Shown here piece by piece: positions 62,201 through 64,000 of a DNA stretch of 64,000 nucleotides. The stretch is from Aspidiotus rigidus (Eukaryota; Arthropoda; Insecta; Hemiptera; Diaspididae): assembly GCA_035079385.1 (NCBI GenBank), contig JAVHKY010000005.1:2914001-2978000 (forward strand), in the 5' to 3' direction. Below the pieces are notes generated by a model that was not told the DNA's origin, searched no databases, and saw only the letters and a program-made list of their open reading frames with translations. A program made the translations under genes and the position numbers. How positions within the stretch are numbered: position 1 is the first letter of the stretch; each line of letters opens with the position of its first letter.

Positions 62201-64000
62201 TAAAGAAGACTAAACAGGTCAGACCCTGCTTAAGAAGTGATTCCTATGACAGTAATATGTCAGCAGGCACCACCGTCTAAGCTGAAATTTTCTACGTCGG
62301 AATGTAGGCCTAAACCCATATTGATAGAAAGTACAAAATGAAAGTGATATTGGTATTATTAGTATGCCCTGTTGAGGAATATCAAGTCAAAAATCGAATT
62401 TGACAATCTTTGTTCAATTTTGCAGGTGCATCGGGTACAAAAGTGTTTGATGAAATTACTCAGATCTCTCCACAAAGATCGTCATCATACAATAACGCAT
62501 TATAGACATCTTCTGATGACTAGTATAGAGCAGGCCGAGCGTGAGAAAGCCATCACACTTGAACATTTAGTTGATATTGATCATATGGTAAATCAGTCAT
62601 TACAAATGCTGGAAAGGTAAGAATTGTTCAAACGTCTACACACAAAATGTACCAATTTCATCTGCTTAAGTGAGATCGCAACTTATTTGTAATAAAAATT
62701 ATTTATTGCTTTTGACAGACACCCATCCATCAGTGAAAAAGTATCAAAATCAATGAACGACTACGTCCAAGCATTGAGAAACAAAGATGAAATATTAGGT
62801 GCTCTACCAGTAATGACAAAAGAAGCGGAAGCTGCCATTCTCGATAAATACAGGGACGAAGTTATTGCCACGCAAGAAGGTTTGTATAAAATTGATTTAA
62901 TTTTGTGATAGAGTCCGAAAAGACAGAGTATACGTGCATATGGAAAGGGCTCACTTGGTCGACCGAAGTTTTTCTCAAAATTGCAAAAGTTTGAAAGTAG
63001 GTCCAAATTGTGATTTTTTGTAGTTTGATGTATCATTGTATAAAAAGACCTTAGCTTTCCAGTAGTAAGATTCTTTTCATGAGATAAAACCTATAAATTG
63101 AACAAAATTGTAAGACAGTGAGATCTTCATATTTTGTTCTGTGACACTTTGTAATTTCTTCATCTGTGACAAAAAAACTTTGAAATGAAATACTGTAGCT
63201 CATCACCTATTGGATCAATTCTAATTTTTTTTCTTCAATTTGACTCTTACACTCTAGTAATTGATATAAACTTATTATTCTTCATTCCAGAATGTTTTTT
63301 TCTCAAGAAAATCAAATTTTTCCAGAAGTCTAAACATTTTATGTAGGCCTAAATTTTACAAAACATTGTAAATTTCCGTAATGCAATTTATTTAGCCGAT
63401 TCCGTAAAAACTTGGATTTTCCAATTTTTAACTTCAATACCACTTTCCTGGCATGAATTTTGGACCTAACAATTTCAAGAAGGTCTTGTTGGACCCAGAA
63501 TTTCATCTACTTCCACACTCCACTTATAACTCCATATCGACCAAGTGGGTCCCTAGCATATTGTTAATTATCAGTCCTGTATAACTTGAATGAACTGTCC
63601 AAAGCTCGATTATAAAATTCATAATTATTCCCCACAAACCTCAATTCCCCTTATTTTTTTTAATTGGCCTAGGGAGTTTAATTTTCAAATTTTCTCAAGT
63701 GTCTTTCCTCGACCTCCTCATAAAACACTTCCAAATGTGAGGTGAATAATGAAATACATGTAGATATCCCTCGATCGAAGTCGAGGGAAGCTGGTAGCTC
63801 TTTTTCGATTAGAAAAATATTACATCAATTAAACAATTTCATTTTACAGACAAAGAACGCGAGCGAATTCTGGAAAAACAGAGGAAAGAAACTTTGAAAT
63901 ACGATAAAGTGGAGATTAAAGGAGACGAAGTTCGAACTGATGAAGTGCAAGCTGAATTCGACGCGGAAACAGTTATCGATGACCATCATACGACTTCACA
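17149..64000 (+). CDS. Appl: Amyloid-beta precursor-like protein, 9 exons seen, 3' end beyond window
   Basis: Type I membrane protein of the APP family, acting at neuronal surfaces in adhesion, trafficking and signalling (family knowledge). Joined exons: 17149-17208, 55423-55638, 55882-56008, 56214-56429, 60883-61214, 61304-61558, 62426-62616, 62719-62879, 63850-64000 (open). All junctions are GT-AG and in frame, giving 569 residues before the edge. Order: signal peptide 1-18; growth-factor-like domain about 25-135 with Cys 45, 79, 90, 115, 122, 133; copper-binding-like domain about 136-206 with Cys 149, 160, 174, 190, 202, 203; acidic run 228-257; Thr/Pro-rich linker 259-284; E2 helices about 285-515 with a MVNQSL glycosylation site. 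The positions of vertebrate copper ligands His147 and His151 hold F and N. No Kunitz domain is seen. The juxtamembrane, transmembrane and YENPTY-type tail must lie to the right. The first intron is 38,214 bp and packed with repeats. Confidence 0.95.
17209..18259 (+). other. Start of the 38-kb first intron of Appl, no element seen
   Basis: From the GTAAAA donor onward, AT-rich sequence without recognisable coding, repeat or mobile-element ends. Confidence 0.5.
18260..18681. repeat. Degenerate GAGC-family tandem repeat, left part
   Basis: Units of roughly 70-90 bp with 'GAGTGGCTCAAAGGCTCACT', 'TGAGCTCGTGAGCCACTTAGCC' and 'AGACTTATACCAGG'. The array continues at 21167 beyond the PLE, which inserted into it. 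Confidence 0.55.
18682..18689. repeat. Left 8-bp target duplication of PLE B2
   Basis: AATGAAAG, repeated exactly at 21159-21166 on the other side of the element. Confidence 0.85.
18690..18833 (+). repeat. 5' pseudo-LTR of PLE B2
   Basis: 144 bp from ATCACAGTGTTATAC to TTTTTCAAT. Matches 21015-21158 with only a few substitutions. Carries a hammerhead motif. Confidence 0.88.
18738..18792 (+). ncRNA. Hammerhead ribozyme in 5' pseudo-LTR of PLE B2
   Basis: GUUGC (18738-18742) pairs with GCAAC (18788-18792); ACAA faces UUGA across the inner stem I (one mismatch). The core CUGAUGA is at 18750-18756, stem II GGG/CCC, GAAA at 18770-18773, mini stem III, and the predicted cut is after C18779. Type I with a two-base-pair stem III, the form known from PLEs. 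Confidence 0.82.
18867..19727 (+). pseudogene. PLE B2 N-terminal region, interrupted
   Basis: 18867-19424 is open for 185 codons: a basic, Lys/Arg-rich helical N-terminus with RVTHVKIWFNNECLRRG and a long charged coiled-coil-like stretch (EKRVEAQTKQIKKKLAEL). A TAG stops it. The frame continues as HDVRPEARKNWESAV (in 19458-19727) and then shifts again. Near 19640 another frame shows the LTKADKGSTLVVM motif that precedes the RT domain in PLEs. Role of the N-terminal part unknown. Confidence 0.75.
19785..20846 (+). pseudogene. PLE B2 RT remnant and GIY-YIG endonuclease, internal deletion
   Basis: 19785-20200 carries the RT fingers with KLHKANRPTRPLV and motif A ISFDVANMFGPIP in shifted frames. 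At about 20167-20180 the sequence jumps to the region after motif E; RT motifs B and C are missing. 20166-20846 is then open for 226 codons with GVYKLSCDQCEGIYIGETGRK and the Arg/His/Glu-bearing tail of the GIY-YIG nuclease, intact and matching B1 almost residue for residue (T for I after YIGE). Confidence 0.87.
21015..21158 (+). repeat. 3' pseudo-LTR of PLE B2
   Basis: 144 bp matching the 5' copy. It is directly followed by the right target duplication AATGAAAG. Confidence 0.88.
21063..21117 (+). ncRNA. Hammerhead ribozyme in 3' pseudo-LTR of PLE B2
   Basis: Same core and pairing as the 5' copy, at an offset of exactly 2325 nt: GUUGC/GCAAC, CUGAUGA, GGG/CCC, GAAA, GUAC, UC cut. Self-cleavage at both copies would release a unit-length RNA. 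Confidence 0.82.
21159..21166. repeat. Right 8-bp target duplication of PLE B2
   Basis: AATGAAAG, exact match to 18682-18689. Confidence 0.85.
21167..21585. repeat. GAGC-family tandem repeat, right part
   Basis: About five diverged units: 'AATGAGCGGAACAAGTGAGCTCGTGAGCC', 'CAGCCTAATAATACAGTATAATAGACTTATACTAGGCTAAGA'. Related units occur at 41990-42260, 49900-50130 and 56815-57115. Confidence 0.6.
21811..22110. mobile_element. hAT-like dispersed element, copy 1
   Basis: Begins CAGTGGCGAATCC, a typical hAT terminal repeat. It shares a 300-bp stretch with 41513-41850: 'AACCAAACAAAATCAGGG', 'CTATTCCCTCTTCA', 'GAGTGTAGCGAGGTAC', 'TTGATGACGTCACATCCTCC'. The other terminus was not found, so the right boundary is only the end of similarity. 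Confidence 0.5.
22111..22876. other. No gene recognised
   Basis: An open frame of 114 codons exists on the - strand at 22436-22092. It has no motif I recognise and overlaps the repeat above. Treated as chance. Confidence 0.3.
22883..23295. mobile_element. TTAA-flanked MITE
   Basis: Terminal inverted repeats of about 25 bp, starting GGGTATGCTCTACCTAGTCA on the left, with the inverse TGACTAGGTAGAGCATATCC on the right (one difference). They are flanked directly by TTAA at 22879-22882 and 23296-23299, the duplication made by piggyBac-type transposases. 413 bp, non-coding. Confidence 0.72.
23300..24823. other. Intronic stretch, nothing recognised
   Basis: Short ORFs (23616-23834, 23898-24263) show no known domain or codon bias. 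I see no element ends. Confidence 0.35.
24824..24990. mobile_element. hAT-like MITE, 167 bp
   Basis: Perfect terminal inverted repeats CAGGCGCGGATCC and GGATCCGCGCCTG, around long A runs. The flanks AACGACG and AACGAGCG look like a slightly altered 8-bp duplication. Confidence 0.65.
25655..25815. repeat. Hairpin, about 45-bp stem
   Basis: ATTCAGGACAAAGG...GAAATTTGTTCC at 25671-25710 is followed by its inverse GGAACAAATTTCAGC...CCTTTGTCCTGAATTT near 25766-25803. The loop is about 55 bp. Confidence 0.7.
26755..27170. repeat. Dispersed repeat D1, copy 2
   Basis: Counterpart of 15575-16190, same orientation, slightly shorter. It ends in GCAATTGCATAGGGGCTCTC. Confidence 0.55.
27560..28128. other. 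Intronic stretch, nothing recognised
   Basis: AT-rich, no coding or repeat signal that I can support. Confidence 0.3.
28129..28279. repeat. Snapback hairpin with TG/CA run
   Basis: GGGCAGATGCAACA at 28144 and TGTTGCATCTGCCC ending at 28268 anchor arms of about 65 bp. The arms include GAAAATTTGTGTGTG facing CACACACAAGCACGAAATTT. A compact inverted repeat, MITE-like or an expandable hairpin. Confidence 0.65.
28280..29835. other. Intronic stretch, nothing recognised
   Basis: No ORF, repeat or element ends seen on either strand apart from short A runs. Confidence 0.35.
29840..32450. repeat. Satellite rich in TGACGTCA palindromes, 370-bp higher-order unit
   Basis: Built from short 35-45 bp words such as 'GGTTGATGACGTCACTAAGG', 'GATGACATCACGGGTTGATA' and 'TATGACGTTACAAATTGATA'. 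Between 30121 and 31230 they form three higher-order copies of 369-370 bp (equivalent points at 30121, 30490, 30860, 31230). Outside that core the units are shuffled and diverged. About 20 exact TGACGTCA sites occur in 2.6 kb. Small ORFs (29924, 31335) are periodic artefacts. Confidence 0.9.
32611..32745. repeat. Near-perfect 135-bp snapback hairpin
   Basis: ATATGTGACCTGCGATGAGA at the left faces TCTCATCGCAGGTCACATAT at the right. Inner arms CATTTCTCTCTGATT and AATCAGAGAGAAATG surround a loop of about 8 bases. The right arm has about 13 extra bases (CGCCAATGGGCAA region). It looks like a very small foldback MITE or a hairpin-RNA source. Confidence 0.8.
32750..34975. other. Intronic stretch with one GC-richer fragment
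   Basis: Mostly AT-rich. A GC-richer segment at about 34140-34290 reads in + frame as EKVQTAAVSCAPGTAHTAPI ... SKKKTITFPDDL and then a stop. A KTITF string resembles a protein-phosphatase-1 docking motif, but I do not recognise the protein. It may be an exon scrap or chance. The 170-codon - frame at 33770-33258 has no motif. Confidence 0.25.
34980..35345. repeat. Dispersed family F1 copy
   Basis: TTAAACGAGGAACGCAGGG at 35012-35035, the 'CCCCTTCAATGAGCCAGATATGCAGTG' segment, two 45-bp-type units, a GGCGGATGGCGCACGGCGGGCG tract, and AAAAGGTTCCTGTTAATA at the end. Confidence 0.6.
35346..36085. other. Intronic stretch, nothing recognised
   Basis: Two overlapping short ORFs (35383-35824) without recognisable motifs. 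No repeat identified. Confidence 0.3.
36090..37745. repeat. Family F1 cluster with long 45-bp array
   Basis: Several F1 end modules (36095-36140 +, 36465-36490 +, 36598-36640 +, 36825-36850 -, 37615-37668 -, 37727-37740 -) enclose 45-46-bp units 'TCGACTCTCGAGCYATATATGATAGGAGRGGGACTTAGAAAAATT'-like in pieces. There are about 17 between 36850 and 37600 and five in the opposite sense at 36265-36460. Because 45 is a multiple of three, reading frames stay open (IGGGLRKISTLELYM repeats); these are not genes. Confidence 0.85.
37746..38555. other. Intronic stretch, nothing recognised
   Basis: A TGACGTCATAAAG site near 37866 and a T run at 37925-37938; otherwise no feature that I can support. Confidence 0.3.
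38560..39300. repeat. Tandem repeat with paired TGACGTCA sites
   Basis: About five units of 110-125 bp: 'TTTAGAGGTCCGGGACTGTG', 'ACGTCACAATTTGATGAC', 'ACGTCATAGATCCATTTTTT', 'CAAGTTCCCTTCCTATTATA'. About ten exact TGACGTCA. It ends in an F1-like CATAAAGCAGGTTCCCCGCC and CTCGTTCAACTATGTTAAAG module. The unit differs from the 29840-32450 satellite. Confidence 0.8.
39301..40565. other. Intronic stretch, nothing recognised
   Basis: Short ORFs at 39776-40111 and 40333-40629 show no known domain. Confidence 0.3.
40566..40886 (+). other. Unrecognised ORF-like segment
   Basis: In one frame, from before 40566 to 40884, it reads RAFKLIYSLYEKTIQSLADI, then KRHYQYVKYNKNHAYEFLKLF and ERPKENIFLHEIFERPSRRG. 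The composition is more protein-like and GC-richer than its surroundings, but it turns into low-complexity T-rich sequence after about 40800. I know no family that matches. A gene fragment or chance. Confidence 0.15.
41513..41850. mobile_element. hAT-like dispersed element, copy 2
   Basis: Starts GAGTGGCGAATCC (worn CAGTGGCGAATCC) and follows 21811-22110 segment by segment to GATGACGTCACATCCTCCTC. Same orientation. Far end not identified. Confidence 0.5.
41990..42265. repeat. GAGC-family tandem repeat
   Basis: Two to three units: 'GGCGGAGCGAATGAGCC', 'GCTGGTAGCTTAGAATATTGTATACTAAACTTATAC'. Related to 21167-21585. Confidence 0.5.
42270..42970. other. Intronic stretch, little recognised
   Basis: AT-rich up to 42690, then GC-richer. 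The GC-richer part may belong to the transposase remnant that follows. Confidence 0.25.
42974..43215 (-). pseudogene. Possible Mutator-like transposase C-terminal remnant
   Basis: On the - strand the frame reads LTNSVLEGTHSSMKRTHTLR and VCQFVHKLVDLIRKWSADRD. The 'TN-x-VEGTHS-x-K' pattern and the following helical stretch resemble the region after the catalytic core of some MULE transposases. Stops lie just upstream. Recognition is by pattern only. The R1-like element starts about 80 bp to the right. Confidence 0.35.
43279..43294. repeat. Left 16-bp target duplication of R1-like element
   Basis: TAATGTGTTATATAAT, exactly repeated at 46356-46371. Confidence 0.88.
43295..46355 (-). mobile_element. 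R1-clade-like non-LTR retrotransposon, 5'-truncated
   Basis: 3061 bp, bounded by a perfect 16-bp target duplication. On the - strand it begins inside the endonuclease domain (5' truncation, as expected of incomplete target-primed reverse transcription). It carries RT and C-terminal domains, and ends after about 430 bp of 3' untranslated sequence without a poly(A) tail (...CACACAAG). It lies antisense within Appl intron 1. The intact frame and exact duplication point to a recent insertion. Confidence 0.9.
43724..46355 (-). CDS. R1-like ORF2: endonuclease tail, reverse transcriptase, zinc knuckle
   Basis: Open for 877 codons from the truncation point. An ATG at 46423 lies in host sequence and would add 22 unrelated residues. 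Numbered from that ATG: end of the APE-type endonuclease with GSIIDITFAS and SGSDHRCI (about 33-68); RT from about 300, with LIDKKDKPPGLPSSYRPLCL, motif A SLDIRNAFNSI (about 419), motif B CGVPQGSVLGPLLW, motif C YADD (about 505) and LGIWFD. A C-terminal knuckle CSHCNQGRDDGPQHTLFEC follows (about 785). Without the endonuclease core it could not mobilise itself. No stops or frameshifts. Confidence 0.92.
46356..46371. repeat. Right 16-bp target duplication of R1-like element
   Basis: TAATGTGTTATATAAT, identical to 43279-43294. Confidence 0.88.
46372..48354. other. Intronic stretch, mostly nothing recognised
   Basis: AT-rich with a GA-rich run at 47482-47516. An F1 end module TAATAGGAAACCTGTTTTATGGG is present at 48014-48036. 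No gene seen. Confidence 0.35.
48560..48830 (-). pseudogene. MULE transposase fragment
   Basis: On the - strand HGFKYNAYVPLVF shifts frame into LTNNTIEAYETVFRHI, the start of the MULE transposase catalytic region. After another break, TAHPNIFILIDTLLEVQCDTYAKI matches the C-terminal 'HPNIW..ID.L..EQ' stretch. The central catalytic part is deleted. The 179-codon frame at 48804-48265 joins this to terminal repeat sequence and is not a gene. Confidence 0.6.
49070..49455. repeat. Family F1 45-bp units inside the MULE
   Basis: Units 'CCTATCATATATAGCTCGAG...CGAAATTCTTCYAAGTCCCCC', with two copies of a GGTTGGACGGCGGACGGTAG tract at 49210 and 49357. The two halves are near-duplicates of about 147 bp. 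Confidence 0.7.
49900..50130. repeat. GAGC-family repeat
   Basis: 'GCTTAGTATTTTGTATGTCAGGCTAAAACTAGCTGACGGGCC' and 'TGTATGCTGGGCTGAGTGTCTAACGGGTTCACGAC'-like units, diverged from 21167-21585. Confidence 0.4.
50240..50930. repeat. Dispersed family F1 copies
   Basis: End modules TTAACAGGAAACCTGTTCTATG (50251-50272) and TTCAACGGAGTTGAACGCGGAACCTGTTTTATGG (50639-50672), one 45-bp-type unit, and two or three 'GCATATCTGGYTCATTRRAGGGGCTA...CAATTGGTG' units. Confidence 0.6.
50935..52925. other. Intronic stretch, nothing recognised
   Basis: Short ORFs at 50885-51645 and 52392-52583 have no recognisable domains. No element ends seen. Confidence 0.35.
52930..53545. repeat. Diverged family F1 copy
   Basis: 'CCTCCTAATGTATACAACTCAGAG' unit, CTATAAAACAGGTTGCCTATTAAAT end module at 53172-53196, and a long T run at 53277-53297. 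Fragmented. Confidence 0.4.
53546..53990. other. Intronic stretch, nothing recognised
   Basis: AT-rich, no supported feature. Confidence 0.3.
53991..55319. mobile_element. DNA element with 105-bp inverted ends rich in ACTAGT
   Basis: Left end AGTTAAAACCCGAAATCAGT and right inverse ACTGATTTCGGGTTTTAACT begin nearly identical arms of about 105 bp. The arms hold many (A)ACTAGT palindromes (CAAAACTAGTT, TTTTGACTAGTGAA). No transposase. It ends 103 bp before Appl exon 2. No clear target duplication. Confidence 0.75.
54309..54889. mobile_element. hAT-like element nested in the ACTAGT element
   Basis: Terminal inverted repeats CAAGGGTGTTGGAG and CTCCAACACCCTTG, flanked by ATTTTTAT at 54301-54308 and 54891-54898 (one extra A on the right), close to the 8-bp hAT duplication. 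The interior is made of CCTCCGGAGGC-type words, giving local strong secondary structure. Confidence 0.65.
55423..55638 (+). CDS. Appl: Appl exon 2: first half of growth-factor-like domain
   Basis: Residues 21-92. The acceptor follows a pyrimidine tract of CT repeats ending TAG at 55420-55422; the donor is GTAAGA at 55639. It carries three of the six growth-factor-like-domain cysteines (45, 79, 90). A Ser-rich insertion (GSSSTSS) precedes the second. Length 216 nt, phase 0 to 0. Confidence 0.93.
55882..56008 (+). CDS. Appl: Appl exon 3: second half of growth-factor-like domain
   Basis: Residues 93-134 plus one base of codon 135. It begins VYPTRDITNIVESS and carries the basic, Cys-containing loop NWCKVGRSKCKR, which corresponds to the heparin-binding part of the APP E1 domain. 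The acceptor is TTTATAG and the donor GTTAGT. Phase 0 to 1. Confidence 0.93.
56214..56429 (+). CDS. Appl: Appl exon 4: copper-binding-like domain of E1
   Basis: Residues 135-206, phase 1 to 1. All six cysteines of the APP copper-binding fold are present, including the closing FVCCPN, and the conserved MLLPCGI and GVEFVCC strands are intact. The segment between Cys160 and Cys174 reads WPFDRWNQTASTA. It therefore lacks the His cluster that binds copper in vertebrate APP. Two N-glycosylation sequons (NQS, NQT) are visible. Confidence 0.94.
56815..57115. repeat. GAGC-family repeat in Appl intron 4
   Basis: Three units with 'GGGGCTCACTCGCGTTCTCC', 'TCTAGTATAAGCCTAGTTT' and 'AAGCTAATAGCTTTTGGG'. 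Opposite sense to 41990-42265. Confidence 0.5.
57130..59715. repeat. Minisatellite of ~94-bp units in Appl intron 4
   Basis: About 28 units: 'TTTCGAAATCAGGGTAGGGA', 'TCAGGATTTCGAAATTTTTT', 'CAAGTCCCAAGGTCATTTGC', 'ACGGACGCACAGACGGACGG'. The GGAC/GACG tetranucleotide part varies in copy number between units. Local blocks of near-identical units (58680-58960, 59215-59500) show recent amplification. The many ORFs with RTDGRTD repeats arise because the unit length is not a multiple of three and no frame has frequent stops. Confidence 0.9.
59716..60882 (+). other. Rest of Appl intron 4
   Basis: No repeat or coding signal recognised. It ends in the tandem acceptor before exon 5. Confidence 0.4.
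60883..61214 (+). CDS. Appl: Appl exon 5: acidic and Thr-rich linker, start of E2
   Basis: Residues 207-317, phase 1 to 0. A dense Asp/Glu run (228-257) is followed by a Thr/Ser/Pro stretch (259-284, likely O-glycosylated) and then by the DPYFTHFDPHEEHK start of E2. Two AG acceptors lie 6 nt apart (60881-60882 and 60887-60888), both in frame, so the exon may start at 60883 or 60889. The donor is GTGAGT at 61215. Confidence 0.9.
61304..61558 (+). CDS. Appl: Appl exon 6: E2 helical region
   Basis: Residues 318-402, phase 0 to 0. VMKDWSDLEERYQEM opens the first long E2 coiled-coil helix. EEEEAAEKHQLVAMHQQRI and the basic NQRKKEAMNCYTRAL match the conserved APP E2 helices. The donor is GTAAGT at 61559. 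Confidence 0.94.
61559..62425 (+). other. Appl intron 6
   Basis: 867 bp with GT-AG ends. I see nothing else in it apart from a TGACGTCA near 62185. Confidence 0.6.
62426..62616 (+). CDS. Appl: Appl exon 7: E2 helical region with His-rich segment
   Basis: Residues 403-465 plus two bases of codon 466. VHRVQKCLMKLLRSLHKDRHHTITHYRH covers the basic, His-rich second half of E2, a region that binds heparan sulphate and metal in APP relatives. The conserved glycosylation site MVNQSL follows. The acceptor is TTTTGCAG and the donor GTAAGA. Confidence 0.93.
62719..62879 (+). CDS. Appl: Appl exon 8: end of E2
   Basis: Residues 466-519, phase 2 to 1. RHPSISEKVSKSMNDYVQALRNKDEIL matches the last E2 helix. 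It ends in a charged segment, with donor GTTTGT at 62880. Confidence 0.9.
62880..63849 (+). other. Appl intron 8
   Basis: 970 bp with GT-AG ends. AT-rich, no embedded element recognised. Confidence 0.6.
63850..64000 (+). CDS. Appl: Appl exon 9 (partial): charged juxtamembrane linker
   Basis: The acceptor TTTTACAG is at 63842-63849. The exon is open through the window edge, residues 520-569. DKERERILEKQRKETLKYDK is a charged helix, followed by an acidic stretch. The membrane-spanning exon must lie beyond 64000. Confidence 0.85.

Overview
The window is a piece of an AT-rich, repeat-laden animal genome, most likely an insect. The one clear host gene is an amyloid-precursor-like gene (Appl) on the + strand. 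Its E1 copper-binding-like subdomain lacks the vertebrate histidine ligands, as in the fly protein. The species cannot be fixed from the sequence; a hemipteran is a guess. No prokaryotic signatures are present.

Layout. 1-17.1 kb lies upstream of Appl. It holds a Penelope-like retroelement (PLE) ORF at the left edge (about 1-1740), a roughly 5.7 kb inverted block of two minisatellites (1740-7500) with a tRNA-derived SINE-like unit and a non-LTR RNase H remnant inside, a gene-poor stretch (7.5-11.1 kb), a foldback element (11398-14990) into which a second PLE is nested, and then other dispersed repeats. Appl exon 1 (17149-17208) encodes only the signal peptide. It is followed by a 38.2 kb intron that holds a third PLE with complete pseudo-LTRs and hammerhead ribozyme motifs, several MITE-like elements, a 2.6 kb satellite full of TGACGTCA palindromes, arrays of a 45-bp unit, a 5'-truncated R1-like retrotransposon with an intact reading frame and a 16-bp target duplication, Mutator-like transposase remnants, and a foldback element with a hAT-like insertion just before exon 2.

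Appl exons 2-9 (55423-64000) encode the growth-factor-like and copper-binding-like E1 subdomains, an acidic and Thr-rich linker, and most of E2. The transmembrane and cytoplasmic parts lie beyond the right edge. The intron between exons 4 and 5 carries a 2.6 kb minisatellite of a roughly 94-bp unit.

How it fits together. Every intron-exon junction of Appl keeps frame and uses GT-AG, so the gene looks functional despite the repeat load. The mobile elements are the second theme. Two PLE copies of one family, each flanked by an 8-bp target duplication, lie in opposite orientation on either side of Appl exon 1. Their pseudo-LTRs carry a compact type I hammerhead. The TGACGTCA palindrome (the CREB/ATF consensus) recurs in several apparently unrelated repeat families. 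A short terminal module, AACAGGGAACCTGTTTTATG or a variant, recurs about 17 times. These are the best candidates for undescribed biology here.
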